In this document: piece after piece, positions 46,460 through 56,395 of the stretch
How the letters are laid out: each line of letters starts with the position of its first letter
Numbering within the stretch: the first letter of the stretch is position 1
DNA from: Paenibacillus sp. USDA918EY
GTDB lineage: Bacteria > Bacillota > Bacilli > Paenibacillales > Paenibacillaceae
Length of the DNA stretch: 64,000 nt
Reading direction: 5' to 3'
NCBI RefSeq assembly: GCF_009870825.1
Contig: NZ_WTWY01000005.1
Span: 186,001-250,000, forward strand
Notes under the pieces: generated by a model
Database searches by the model: none
What the model saw: the letters and a program-made list of their open reading frames with translations, nothing else
Told to the model about the DNA's origin: nothing
Position numbers and translations under genes: made by a program

Positions 46460-47365
46460 ATGAATGAACGCAGAGTTGCTTTAATGAGAATGCTCGATTC
46501 GCGGAAAAAGTATACCGCCCGCGAGCTTGCCGAGCGGTTTAACGTCTCGGTGCGGACGATCCAACGGGATCTCGATTATTTGCAGCAGATCGGGCTTCCT
46601 CTCTACACCGAAACCGGACCGCACGGCGGGTACCGGGCGCTGCCGAATCGGCTTCTCCCCCCGCTTCACCTGTCCCGCGACGAAGCAATCGGACTGTTTT
46701 TGATGCTGAAGCTGTTGGAGGACCTTCCGGACATCCCGTTCGGGGAGGTGCGCGCCCACTTGTCCGAACACTATTATGCCGAGCTTCCCGAAGACGTGCA
46801 GGTTCGGGTCGACCATTTGAAGGATTACGTCGCCTTTCGCATGACGCCTACCACGGCCGCATCGCCTTTTACTTCGCTTATTTTGGAAGCCGCCATGGAC
46901 AAACGGCGCGTGCGGATGACATATGCCTCCGCATCCGGCAGGAAAAACCTTGAGGTACATCCCGTCGGATTGTATTTTGAAAACGGATATTGGTATATGC
47001 CGGCATTAGGCAGGGATCGGATCCTGCTGTACCGGGCGGATCGGATTGTCGACATAACGATGCTGGATGGCACCGAATCCGGGCTGCCAACCCTCAAACA
47101 ATGGCTGCATGCTACCGGCCCGCATGAAGGAATACCGGCCAAAATCCGGTTTAGTCCTTTTGGCGTGCGGCTGGCCGAATCCGATCCGCTGTTTCAAAAC
47201 ATTTCCGGGCAGGAGTGGGCCGGGAGCATCCCCCCCGAGGAATTCCCTTTCATGTCCCGCCTTTTGCTCAAGTATGGACCGGAAGCCGAAGTCCTTTATC
47301 CGGAAGAGCTGAGAGGTATGGTCAAAACCCTTCTTCAGGATAGCTTAAAACCGTATTTGACATGA
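46460..47365 (+). CDS. YafY-type HTH regulator with WYL domain
   Basis: A 301-residue regulator: N-terminal HTH_11 (RMLDSRKKYTARELAERFNV, RTIQRDLDYLQQIGLPL), then a WYL domain (YASASGRKNLEVHPVGLYFE, WYMPALGRDRILLYRADRI) that binds small ligands or nucleic acids, and a WCX C-terminus. The ATG at 46460 has AAGGAG 10 nt upstream. Next to and divergent from a DHFR-like gene, a frequent pairing. Confidence 0.9.
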   Translation: MNERRVALMRMLDSRKKYTARELAERFNVSVRTIQRDLDYLQQIGLPLYTETGPHGGYRALPNRLLPPLHLSRDEAIGLFLMLKLLEDLPDIPFGEVRAHLSEHYYAELPEDVQVRVDHLKDYVAFRMTPTTAASPFTSLILEAAMDKRRVRMTYASASGRKNLEVHPVGLYFENGYWYMPALGRDRILLYRADRIVDITMLDGTESGLPTLKQWLHATGPHEGIPAKIRFSPFGVRLAESDPLFQNISGQEWAGSIPPEEFPFMSRLLLKYGPEAEVLYPEELRGMVKTLLQDSLKPYLT

Positions 47366-47400
47366 AGCTGCGAAAAGCGGCGAAAACCCGAAACGGGAAA

Positions 47401-47436
47401 AAGGCCTGACCGATTAAGATCAAGCCTTCTTTTTTA
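47401..47436 (+). terminator. Terminator of the WYL regulator
   Basis: AAGGC.TGA...TCA.GCCTT followed by CTTTTTTATTTT. Confidence 0.7.
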
Positions 47437-47462
47437 TTTTATGTCATTAATTATTATCGACA

Positions 47463-49205
47463 TTAATCAATGAAGTTCGACAGATTTTCCAGCTGCTTTG
47501 CCCCTTGTGTTTCGAGCTTTTTCGCTTTTTCCAGCAAAGCGATCGCCTGCGGCGCTACCTTCGGGTCATTCGGATTGCCTCCTTCGGGATACGGGAACAA
47601 GGCATGTAGTTCCGCGAAAGCTTGAGCGATTTGACGATAAGTTTCCGCCGCTTCGCTCAATAATCGCTTGACCTTTTCATCCCCTTGCCCGGCCGCTTCC
47701 CAGCTGCGGGCCGCCTCTTCCAAAAACCATGCCGCATACTTCCGGCTGTCTCCCACAACCACGGCGTTATAAGCGTTCCCGTTTGCTTCCACGCCTTTGC
47801 CGCGGAACGCTCCGATCCACACGTCGTACGCTTTCAGACCATTGACGGCTCCGGCATGAACGTTCGGTTCTTTGCCGGAATAATGCTCCTTGATCATGTC
47901 CAGCGCCCCGCGCAATCCATCCTTAAACGAGGCGGGATTCACGGCGTCGACGGCCAGCACGAAAATTTCTTCCATCACGCCCCGTCCCAAACTCTCATAG
48001 GCGAGGGTATCTTTGCGGCCGCATTCCTCCATGTAAAGAAGTTTTTGCTCGTCGTCATATCCGTAGAGCATGCCGAACTCCGGAATGCACAGATCCCATG
48101 CAAGCACCGGATATCCCCGGTCCAACGACTGATGAATCAGTTCAAGCGCTTCGGGAAGCGCCTGATGGATCCCCCTTTTTGCCATCGCTTTCGGGCCCTT
48201 CTCTGTTTCATCAAGCAGATTGTAGTTCTCGACGATCCCCGGCTTCATCCCGTTGACGATCTTGACGCTTAGCCCCAAGTTTAGAAGCCCTCTGCGGAAC
48301 ACCTCCGCAAAATCGAAAGCCGTCGGTCCGGCAATATGAACGTCCGGCAGCACCTGAATCCGGAATGCCAATGCGGTAAGTCCCATGACCATCGCCAAAG
48401 AGTCGTCTCTCCCGGCCGCCTTGGCCAGCGCATGCAGCACGTTGCCCGCCGTTGCCCAAGAATGGGCGTTCTCCTGCCATTTTCCCGTCTCCAACATCGT
48501 TTTACCCATCGTACCCCAATCCTTTCTCGTTTGAATATAAGAGTCAACGGTAATCCGGATTCGTTCCTGAATCACTTTTTTACGGGTGCGGGAAATCACT
48601 TGATAGACATTGGCGGATGACAGGCTGAACTCCCGGGCGATTTCCTGAGGGGATAGCTGGCGGAAAAAATGCGACTCGAAAATTTGCCTCTCCCTCGGTT
48701 TCAGGCAGGAGACGATCTCCATAAGCACCCGCTGCGTTTCCAGCCGCATCAGCCGTTCCTCCGGCAGGCCATCCTGGAGCATTTCCTTTTCCATCCCGCG
48801 GGCGACGCGGTTCAGCACATAGTCCAGTCGTCCCCACATTTCGATTTCTTCCTCGCCTCCGGACATCGCCGCCTCAAGCCCGGTAAAGGTCGTTTCCCGC
48901 TGCCGGCCGCCCTGTTTCAAACGGGTCATCGCCTGATTGCGTACGATCCGGTGAACCCATGGCAAGAAACGCTCGACATCAACCAGCTTGCCCAGATGGA
49001 GAAATGCGCGGATCAGCGCATCCTGAACGATATCCTCCGCCGCGTGGGCTTCCTGAACCATGCTTCGCGCATATCCGTACACCTTGGAACGGTGCCTGCG
49101 GACCAACTCGCCGAAAGCCTCCCGGTTCCCTTCCTTGGCTTCCGCGACCAGCGCCGCATCGTCCAATGTTTCCCAGTCTTCGATCATTTCCCGCACATGA
49201 CTCAA
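47463..49205 (-). CDS. ECF sigma factor fused to a long C-terminal BtrH/C39-like domain
   Basis: 580 residues, three times the usual ECF length. Residues 1-220 are a normal sigma factor: region 2 FGELVRRHRSKVYGYARSMV and AAEDIVQDALIRAFLHL, region 4 RERQIFESHFFRQLSPQEIA and SLSSANVYQVISRTRKKVIQ. Residues 235-580 are something else: MVMGLTALAFRIQVLP and GPTAFDFAEVFRRGL, then SLDRGYPVLAWDLCIPEFGM and LYGYDDEQKLLYMEECG, and a helical tail. That order resembles the BtrH-type cysteine-peptidase-like fold; the Cys in AWDLC and His near the start do not form a proven active site. TTG start with AGAGGGGA upstream. No anti-sigma gene is adjacent, so the tail may do the sensing. Confidence 0.8.
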   Translation of the reverse strand: MSHVREMIEDWETLDDAALVAEAKEGNREAFGELVRRHRSKVYGYARSMVQEAHAAEDIVQDALIRAFLHLGKLVDVERFLPWVHRIVRNQAMTRLKQGGRQRETTFTGLEAAMSGGEEEIEMWGRLDYVLNRVARGMEKEMLQDGLPEERLMRLETQRVLMEIVSCLKPRERQIFESHFFRQLSPQEIAREFSLSSANVYQVISRTRKKVIQERIRITVDSYIQTRKDWGTMGKTMLETGKWQENAHSWATAGNVLHALAKAAGRDDSLAMVMGLTALAFRIQVLPDVHIAGPTAFDFAEVFRRGLLNLGLSVKIVNGMKPGIVENYNLLDETEKGPKAMAKRGIHQALPEALELIHQSLDRGYPVLAWDLCIPEFGMLYGYDDEQKLLYMEECGRKDTLAYESLGRGVMEEIFVLAVDAVNPASFKDGLRGALDMIKEHYSGKEPNVHAGAVNGLKAYDVWIGAFRGKGVEANGNAYNAVVVGDSRKYAAWFLEEAARSWEAAGQGDEKVKRLLSEAAETYRQIAQAFAELHALFPYPEGGNPNDPKVAPQAIALLEKAKKLETQGAKQLENLSNFID

Positions 49206-49382
49206 GTAAAGATCCCCTCTCTTACGTTGACTTGCTATATTGACTTCGAAAGGCAGCGATTTCTGACAAAATGGAGCGGCTCTTTGTAAATTTTTTTTCT
49301 GATGATTTAGGTTAACCCCATTATCCGTGATTTCAAGGTGCTAGCCAATCCCAATGACGGGGGTTTGCCGGGCGAATGCAAA

Positions 49383-49412
49383 AAAGGCTTCGGATCCAAA
49401 GTCCGAGCCTTT
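49383..49412 (-). terminator. Terminator of cgoX/hemY
   Basis: AAAGGCT.CGGA...TCCG.GCCTTT stem followed on the minus strand by TTTTTTGC. Confidence 0.75.
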
Positions 49413-49425
49413 CTTCTAAAAAGCG

Positions 49426-50844
49426 TTATTCCGAGATGCGTTCCAGCATTTTGGCCGCCGTTTCCTCCCCGTTCGCGATGCAGTCCGGAATCCCTACCCC
49501 GTAATAGGAGCATCCGGCCAACAAGACGTTCGGAAACAGCTTCTCCATTTTCGCTTCGAGCGATTGGACGATTTGATGGTGCTTGATATGATAGTTCGGC
49601 ATCACTTCATGCCATTTCGTTACGTTATATGTCAGCGGTTTGCTTGCGATTCCCAAGCTGGTTTTAATATCTTCCATGCCGATTTGCAGCAGCTCGTCTT
49701 CGGTCATGTTCACCAGGGATTCGTAATGCGGATTGACGCTCTTGTAAAAAAGTCTGACCAAAAGCCGGCCCTCCGCCGACGTATGCTCCCATTTCCGGCT
49801 TGTCCATGTGCATGCGTTGCATTTCACATCGTCGCTATCCGCCGTTATAAAGCCGGTGCCGTCTGCCGGCAGTTCCTCGTCAGGCACGTCGAACGCCATG
49901 TACACGCTGATCAGCGAGCTGTGCCGGAATTGATTAAACTCCTCATCCAGCCGTTCGTTCTTCAGAAGTTTTTGGGCCGCAGCGGATAAGGTGCCGATCG
50001 CTACGACGTCGGCTTCAAGCACGCGTCCGTCCATCAGCGTAATCTCGTAGCCGCCGCCCGCCGAGGGCTTCAAAGCTTCGGCAGCGACGCCCTTGAGGAT
50101 TTCGGCTTGATCCAGCTTCTGCTCCAATCCGTCGATCAGCTGGGAAACGCCTTGGCGAAACGACAGGAACTTCTTCCCGCCCCCGCTTTGGAATTTTGCC
50201 TTATGTTCGGACAATCCCCGAATGATGCTTCCGTATTCGTTTTTATAATCGATGAGATACGGCAGCGTCGAGGCGATGGTCAGTTCGCTCAGCTTTCCCG
50301 AATATACGCCGGACAGGACGGGAGCGATCTGCTTTTGAACCAATTCCTTGCCGAGAAATGCTTCAAGGAACTCGCCTACCGAGTCGTCTTTGGTAAAAGT
50401 CTCGTTGGGGGTATAAAAGTCTTTAAGCGCTTCGACCTTCCCTTCGGCCGACACCAATTCCGTCGTCGCCAGCGACTCGATGCTTGTCGGAATGCCGAAA
50501 ACGGCCTCTTTCGGAATTTGTTTCAGCTTCCCGTCGGCATAAATATACGAGACACCCGTTGCGTTATATACGACTTCGTACTTTAAACCCAGCTCTTCAA
50601 TTAGATCGGCCGCGTTCGTTTTGCGCGTTACAATGGAATCGGCGCCCGTTTCCATCGTGAAATCTCCGTCATGGACGGTTCTGATTTTGCCGCCTAACCG
50701 CTCTTCGGCTTCCACAATCGTAATATGAATGGTTTGTCCGCTTTCGCGGGCTTTTTTCTGCAAAAAATAAGCGGCAGACAATCCGGTGATGCCGCCGCCG
50801 ATAATCACTGCTTTTTTCAAAATCGGGACACCTGCTTCCGTCAT
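49426..50844 (-). CDS. hemY: Coproporphyrinogen III / protoporphyrinogen oxidase (CgoX/HemY)
   Basis: A 472-residue FAD enzyme of Gram-positive haem synthesis. Dinucleotide motif KAVIIGGGITGLSAAYFLQK near the N-terminus, EERLGGKIRT after it, and the C-terminal FAD motif (VLLAGCSYYGVGIPDCIANG). It oxidises coproporphyrinogen III to coproporphyrin III in the coproporphyrin-dependent route. ATG at 50844 follows GGAGG at 8 nt; a much longer frame upstream has no start signal. A TATAAT lies just before the ribosome binding site. hemE/hemH are not in the window. Confidence 0.92.
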   Translation of the reverse strand: MTEAGVPILKKAVIIGGGITGLSAAYFLQKKARESGQTIHITIVEAEERLGGKIRTVHDGDFTMETGADSIVTRKTNAADLIEELGLKYEVVYNATGVSYIYADGKLKQIPKEAVFGIPTSIESLATTELVSAEGKVEALKDFYTPNETFTKDDSVGEFLEAFLGKELVQKQIAPVLSGVYSGKLSELTIASTLPYLIDYKNEYGSIIRGLSEHKAKFQSGGGKKFLSFRQGVSQLIDGLEQKLDQAEILKGVAAEALKPSAGGGYEITLMDGRVLEADVVAIGTLSAAAQKLLKNERLDEEFNQFRHSSLISVYMAFDVPDEELPADGTGFITADSDDVKCNACTWTSRKWEHTSAEGRLLVRLFYKSVNPHYESLVNMTEDELLQIGMEDIKTSLGIASKPLTYNVTKWHEVMPNYHIKHHQIVQSLEAKMEKLFPNVLLAGCSYYGVGIPDCIANGEETAAKMLERISE

Positions 50845-51045
50845 AATCGATGCCTCCATTATATCACAGCCTGTTCGATCGATTCCCGCGTCAATTTGTG
50901 ACGTTCCTACGACAATGCGATGAGTATGTATAACTATCAAGTTTACATAATATATTTTACGTATATCTAAATAAATGTGCATGGGTATTCGGATACAGGA
51001 AAATACTACAGAAACGAAAAACGCAAACCAAAAAGAGGGATGATC

Positions 51046-51558
51046 ATGGAACAACGTTTTGCAAAAGAATCGAAATGTTTTAAGATCGCGCGTGTCTTTC
51101 CTACGGACGTCAACAACCACGAAACGCTGTTTGGCGGCAAATTGATGGCTTACATCGATGACATCGCTTCCATTTCCGCATCGAAGCACAGCCGGAAAAT
51201 GGTCGTGACGGCGTCAACCGACTCGGTCGATTTTTTGCTGCCGATCCGGATGACCGATTCGGTTTGTTTGGAGTCGTACGTCACCTGGACGGGAAGAAGT
51301 TCGATGGAAGTGTTCGTGAAGGTCATTACCGAAGATCTGAGAACCGGTGAGCGCCATATCGCCGCAACGTCGTTTTTGACGTTCGTAGCGATCGGTGAGG
51401 ATAAAAAACCGGCGCCGGTGCCGAAGGTCATACCCGAGACGGAAGAGGAAACCCGGCTTCACGAGACGGCGCCCCGCCGGGCGGACATGCGCAAGCATCG
51501 CAGGGAAGAAAGCAAAAAATTCGCAAATTACTTAACCATCGATTTTCCTTGGGAATAA
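51046..51558 (+). CDS. Acyl-CoA thioesterase (YkhA/YciA hotdog family)
   Basis: A 170-residue hotdog-fold thioesterase: ARVFPTDVNNHETLFGGKLM with the catalytic Asn/Asp region and YIDDIASISASKHS, then SVCLESYVTWTGRSSMEVFV. It hydrolyses acyl-CoA, typically medium to long chains. The second of two close ATGs is used, because GAGGG lies 6 nt before it. Divergent from hemY. Confidence 0.9.
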   Translation: MEQRFAKESKCFKIARVFPTDVNNHETLFGGKLMAYIDDIASISASKHSRKMVVTASTDSVDFLLPIRMTDSVCLESYVTWTGRSSMEVFVKVITEDLRTGERHIAATSFLTFVAIGEDKKPAPVPKVIPETEEETRLHETAPRRADMRKHRREESKKFANYLTIDFPWE

Positions 51559-51679
51559 GCTCTTCGCTTCAGCCACATGGCGTCCGTTCGTATCTGAGCA
51601 TCTTGCCCCATCATTTTTTTGAATGGTTAGAAAAAAAGACGGGCGCCCTTCATATCCAATTCATGCTTGATCCGGCTCC

Positions 51680-52078
51680 TTAACGGCTTTCTTCCGATCG
51701 TCCGCTCCGCCCGCCGGTATGTTGTTTCTTTTGATCCTTCTCCTTATCCTCTTCCCGTTGGCTGCTTTTGATGACACCGTATGCGATGTAACTCATCAGC
51801 GCCATGAACAGCCCCGTGCCGACGACGATATACAGCATCGTAAAAATTTTGCCGAATGTGGTGTGAGGAACGAAACTCGGATGGCCCGACGTGCTAAGGG
51901 TGGCAATACAAAAATACAGGGCGTCCAACACAGGCAGTCCTTCCTCGCGCGAATAAAAAATCGTCCCTGACAACAGCATGAACACGATCACCACGAACAA
52001 AACCCTGAACCTTTTATGATGAAAAACATGGAACAGGCCGCTTAACAGCCGTTTTAACGTCAGGACAAACGAAATCAT
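51680..52078 (-). CDS. Two-TM ion channel (Ion_trans_2/KcsA-type) with a non-canonical filter
   Basis: A 132-residue channel subunit: TM1 FRVLFVVIVFMLLSGTIFYS, re-entrant pore ALYFCIATLSTSGHPSFVP, TM2 FTMLYIVVGTGLFMALMSYI, and a charged C-terminal tail. The usual K+ filter TVGYGD is replaced by TSGHPS, so ion selectivity may differ. An ATG at 52078 is taken as start; a TTG at 52129 gives 17 more residues, and neither has a strong ribosome binding site. It is 57 nt after the TM protein upstream and may form an operon with it. Confidence 0.75.
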   Translation of the reverse strand: MISFVLTLKRLLSGLFHVFHHKRFRVLFVVIVFMLLSGTIFYSREEGLPVLDALYFCIATLSTSGHPSFVPHTTFGKIFTMLYIVVGTGLFMALMSYIAYGVIKSSQREEDKEKDQKKQHTGGRSGRSEESR

Positions 52079-52135
52079 GGTTGTATATTCACATTCTTTC
52101 GATGCAGGTTCATTTGGCACCCTTCCCAAAATACT

Positions 52136-52642
52136 TTACCGGAATGACAGCTTTTCTTTAAATAAGGATTTTCCGCTCTCCTTGTCTGTCATTTCGAGCC
52201 AGCCTTCGCGGGTTTCCCCGAGAAAGCGGATCGGCAACTGTGTCCAGAGGACCAGCTTATGGTTCACCGGCACAAAAGTCGTCTCATCATCAACATGCCC
52301 AACTTTTACGCTGCTAATCATGTCCCCGAACATTACGCCTTTATCGTCCGCGCCGAGGAATGTAATTCCTACTTGGTCGTATTGTATCCGGTCTAAATCC
52401 AAAACGAGGTTGATCGCGTAGTCATCGGCGCCGTAGATGATGGAGCCGAAATCGGTTTTAAGGGTGTCGGCTGCAGCCGTTTGAATCGTGCCGCCCTCTT
52501 GTTCGCGGACAGGCTCGCCGCCGGAAGACGGCGCCTCCGCTTGTTTCTGCGGCGGAGCGGCCAAGCTGTATACGATCAGCGCCAGCGCAACGGCTGATAC
52601 GCTCCATAACAAAGGTTTGGATTTTTGAGTATGAGTAGCCAA
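52136..52642 (-). CDS. Membrane-anchored protein of unknown function
   Basis: A 168-residue protein with one N-terminal transmembrane segment (about residues 11-28, WSVSAVALALIVYSLA), a Pro/Glu linker and an extracytoplasmic beta-rich domain (DFGSIIYGADDYAINLVLDL, GVMFGDMISSVKVGHVD). TTG start at 52642, with GGAGGTGG 6 nt upstream. I do not recognise the family. It lies 57 nt before the channel gene on the same strand. Confidence 0.65.
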   Translation of the reverse strand: MATHTQKSKPLLWSVSAVALALIVYSLAAPPQKQAEAPSSGGEPVREQEGGTIQTAAADTLKTDFGSIIYGADDYAINLVLDLDRIQYDQVGITFLGADDKGVMFGDMISSVKVGHVDDETTFVPVNHKLVLWTQLPIRFLGETREGWLEMTDKESGKSLFKEKLSFR

Positions 52643-52750
52643 AAAGCCCACCTCCGGACTATATAAAATCATGAAAACATGAACGGTCATTGCCCTTTCC
52701 AGCTCTCCGCCATCATCTCGCGCCACACGGAAAATCGATCATTTGAAAAA

Positions 52751-52782
52751 GAATCCGGCTGCCGTATGCCGCAGCCGGATTC
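52751..52782 (-). terminator. Terminator of the SLH/YcdB gene
   Basis: GAATCCGGCTGC/GCAGCCGGATTC stem, 12 bp, followed on the minus strand by TTTTT. Confidence 0.85.
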
Positions 52783-52788
52783 GATGGT

Positions 52789-55185
52789 TTAGTAGCCAAC
52801 GATTGGGGAATCCACCTTGCCTTGCATGTGAGCCAACAACACGAGCACTTGAGCGGCATCGGCTTTGGTCACCGTTTTACCCGGCTCGAACTTGCCGTCT
52901 TTGGCGGACATCAGCCCGAGTTGAATGACCTGCTTCACCACCCCTTTATTTTGGATGGATCCGGCATCGGACAGAGCGAGGACTTGAGGATCCGCGTCAT
53001 AAAACTTGGCCAATTTATCGTAATTCAGCAGGTTCACGATCGTCTCGGCCAGCTTCTCCCGCGTCAATTTCTGTTCAGGGCGAAGTTCTCCAGACGTATC
53101 CGGAAGCCAGCCCCGGTCCGCCAAAAACTGGACCGCTTCGGCATAAGGGCTATCGGCCGGCACATCCTTGAATTGTTTCCCGAGACGGCCCGGATCGTAA
53201 TAGTTGGAACCCGGATTTACCCCTTTTGCGATCATCACCAGCAAATCGCCGTAAGTCAGCTCCGCATCCGGATGCAGCAGCCCGTCATTTCCCGGCGCGA
53301 TCACGCCGTATTCCAGCAGTGTCGCAAGATCCTTGCTTGCAGCATGCGAAGCGGCGTCCGAAGGAAGAACGGCCGCGGCTTCGCCGTTTTGGGAGGACGG
53401 GTAAGCATAGATTTCGCTTTTTCCGGTAACGGCGTTAATGAACGGCAATCTCCGTTCGCCTTGAAAGGTTGGCATATAAGCCAGCAGGACTTTGGGCTCC
53501 ACGAATTTGGTTTCCGTGTAAAAACCGCCGGTCGAGGCGTAAATAAGCTGCGCTCCCAAAGCATCCCGATACGTTTGAGCCGCTTCTTCCGGTTTCACTT
53601 TCGCCGCCAATGCATCAAGCTCCTTTAGGTTTTGGGAGGAAAGCGGCAGGTTCGCGTTATAGGAAATCATTTTTCCGCTGCCGTCCAGCACAAGGTTTGC
53701 TTGATAGTTGTACAATGGCAAATCCTTGTAAAATTGCTGGAACACGAATCTATATTTCGTTTTGCCGTCTGTCCGATCCACGGAAGACTCGTTCGACAGT
53801 TTTAATGTCCGGGCAGCATCCGGGTAGAAGCGTCCGACAAGCCCGAACGCTTTTTCCCGCGCCTCCGATTCGGAAATGGCCGAAGCATTGTTGTTTGCGC
53901 CCGCTTTCGAATTTGCCGGGGCTTTTTCGTCCACATTCAGGTAGATCGGATATTCGTTAATATTGTAATTGAGCAGTTGTCCCGTTTCCGCGTCTACCGT
54001 CATATACACGCTATCGCCGGGCATTCCCGCCCCGGTTTTTTTATACCAGTTCAAATTCCAAACCTGCTTCCCTGTCCCACTCCAATAACTGCTGAGCGAG
54101 GAGGAAAGCGAGTATTCGTTTCCTGAAGGAGCGATATCGCCATACAGCTGAAGTACTTCTTTGGAGGTCAGCGTTCCGCCTTGGCGGGCTTTAAAGGAAT
54201 CTTTGCCGGCAGGCAGCGCCGTATACTCAAAGGTTTGAGGAACAGGCGTATCCGAAATCAGGAGCGGATTGATTCTTTTCCCGGTTCCCGCGTCCATGGA
54301 CGTCAACGAAGGAGCGGGTATGTATTCCAATCGCCAATCCTTTTTGACATTAGCTTGATTAAACACATCGTTAAAAGGCACGTAGGCGAGCGTAAGAGAC
54401 AGATCCTTTTTAAACGACTCCACCGCTTCCGATGAAGAGATCTTAGGCTTGGCGGACGGATACGATTTGACGGTGGACATCCGGTTGTAGCTGAAAATTC
54501 GCCCTTTTCCGTCGACGCCGACATTGAAATTTTCGGCATCGGAAGGGATGCCGTTCACTTTGGCGGTATAGCTGAAATTGTAGGTGACCGGTCCGAACAA
54601 CGTTTTGCTGCCATAGTAGGCTCCATCCTGGGGAACGAGGTCATCGACTTTAACCGAACTGGCGGCTTGCGCGATAAAATCCTTGGCTGCTTTTTCGGCC
54701 TGGGCTTTACTGATTTCAGGAGGATAATAGGCTTTGTTATCGGGGGACAAATACTCCGGTTGATAGAAACTAAGCACATCGCCCGTAACGGCATCCACAC
54801 CGGTTGTAAAAGAATAGGTGCTGTTTCCTTTCGTCACCGTCCATGTCAGCATCCATACCGATTCGGTGCCGGGATTGTTCATCCCCTCCGAATATTCGGT
54901 ATCCTGCAGCTTCGCTTCCTGCAAAACCGGAAACAAGGCGATCATTTTTTTCGCGGCTTCCTCTTTGGTGATTTTTGCTTTTTCCCCTGTCGCTGCGCCG
55001 GCGGGCGCGGCCGGACTCTCCTTTGCCGTCGCCGTTCCGGTTCCGGATATGGATTCCGGCGATGCTCCCGCCCAGACAGGGATTTGAAGCAGGCTTAGCC
55101 CGATCGTTCCGGCAATGACGGTTTTGGCTACTTTGTTGGCGGAAACAACCGTACGGGCTTGTCTCTTGGACTTGTGGCGCTTCAT
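52789..55185 (-). CDS. S-layer-anchored YcdB/YcdC (PepSY-like) repeat protein
   Basis: A 798-residue exported protein. Signal sequence residues 1-40 (basic start MKRHKSKRQAR, hydrophobic core, then cleavage after AGA/ASP). Two large YcdB/YcdC repeats with PepSY-like character follow (VWMLTWTVTKGNSTYSFTTG and YRFVFQQFYKDLPLYNYQAN). The C-terminal about 180 residues hold three SLH domains (DAELTYGDLLVMIAKG, FKDVPADSPYAEAVQFLADR, ALSDAGSIQNKGVVKQVIQL), which bind secondary cell-wall polymer. ATG at 55185 has GGAGG upstream. Substrate or partner unknown. Confidence 0.87.
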   Translation of the reverse strand: MKRHKSKRQARTVVSANKVAKTVIAGTIGLSLLQIPVWAGASPESISGTGTATAKESPAAPAGAATGEKAKITKEEAAKKMIALFPVLQEAKLQDTEYSEGMNNPGTESVWMLTWTVTKGNSTYSFTTGVDAVTGDVLSFYQPEYLSPDNKAYYPPEISKAQAEKAAKDFIAQAASSVKVDDLVPQDGAYYGSKTLFGPVTYNFSYTAKVNGIPSDAENFNVGVDGKGRIFSYNRMSTVKSYPSAKPKISSSEAVESFKKDLSLTLAYVPFNDVFNQANVKKDWRLEYIPAPSLTSMDAGTGKRINPLLISDTPVPQTFEYTALPAGKDSFKARQGGTLTSKEVLQLYGDIAPSGNEYSLSSSLSSYWSGTGKQVWNLNWYKKTGAGMPGDSVYMTVDAETGQLLNYNINEYPIYLNVDEKAPANSKAGANNNASAISESEAREKAFGLVGRFYPDAARTLKLSNESSVDRTDGKTKYRFVFQQFYKDLPLYNYQANLVLDGSGKMISYNANLPLSSQNLKELDALAAKVKPEEAAQTYRDALGAQLIYASTGGFYTETKFVEPKVLLAYMPTFQGERRLPFINAVTGKSEIYAYPSSQNGEAAAVLPSDAASHAASKDLATLLEYGVIAPGNDGLLHPDAELTYGDLLVMIAKGVNPGSNYYDPGRLGKQFKDVPADSPYAEAVQFLADRGWLPDTSGELRPEQKLTREKLAETIVNLLNYDKLAKFYDADPQVLALSDAGSIQNKGVVKQVIQLGLMSAKDGKFEPGKTVTKADAAQVLVLLAHMQGKVDSPIVGY

Positions 55186-55323
55186 CCTTTCAACCTCCCA
55201 TGATTTCCATATAAAACCAAAATAATTATAGCATACCATTTCATTTTACGCAGTTTGCTTGAGTTCATGTTTAAAATGTTTTATGCTGGAAACGTAACAT
55301 GTATAACAAGGAGCGATGTTTGG

Positions 55324-55509
55324 ATGAAGAAACGGAATAAGATGTCCGCGAGATCCGCACGGACCGGAGAAGCAGGGCCGGTGCTTGGAGGACGAATCAC
55401 TTGGAACCGGAAGCCGATGACGCAAGTCGTCATGAACAAAAAAGCGGAGCAGCGCCGAACGTGGTGCCGTAAAGGCACGGACGACGGCGCTTTTTTTATT
55501 GCTTCCTGA
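55324..55509 (+). CDS. Possible small basic protein of 61 residues
   Basis: An Arg/Lys-rich open frame (MKKRNKMSARSARTGEAGPV..., VVMNKKAEQRRTWCRKG) preceded by AAGGAG at 10 nt. A strong terminator (55452-55497) lies inside its 3' end, before the stop codon. So either transcription seldom reaches the stop or the real gene differs. It also resembles short basic Paenibacillus proteins I cannot name. Confidence 0.35.
   Translation: MKKRNKMSARSARTGEAGPVLGGRITWNRKPMTQVVMNKKAEQRRTWCRKGTDDGAFFIAS
55452..55497 (+). terminator. Nested hairpin terminator
   Basis: Outer stem GCGCCG/CGGCGC encloses GTGCC-gtaaa-GGCAC and is followed by seven T residues. Confidence 0.8.
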
Positions 55510-55588
55510 CCAGTTGCCTACCCCCGACGTTTGAACCCCGCCTTCATTCTATTTTTAATGATTCCCGGATAACCTTAAGCAATGAAAA

Positions 55589-56395
<807 letters not shown>

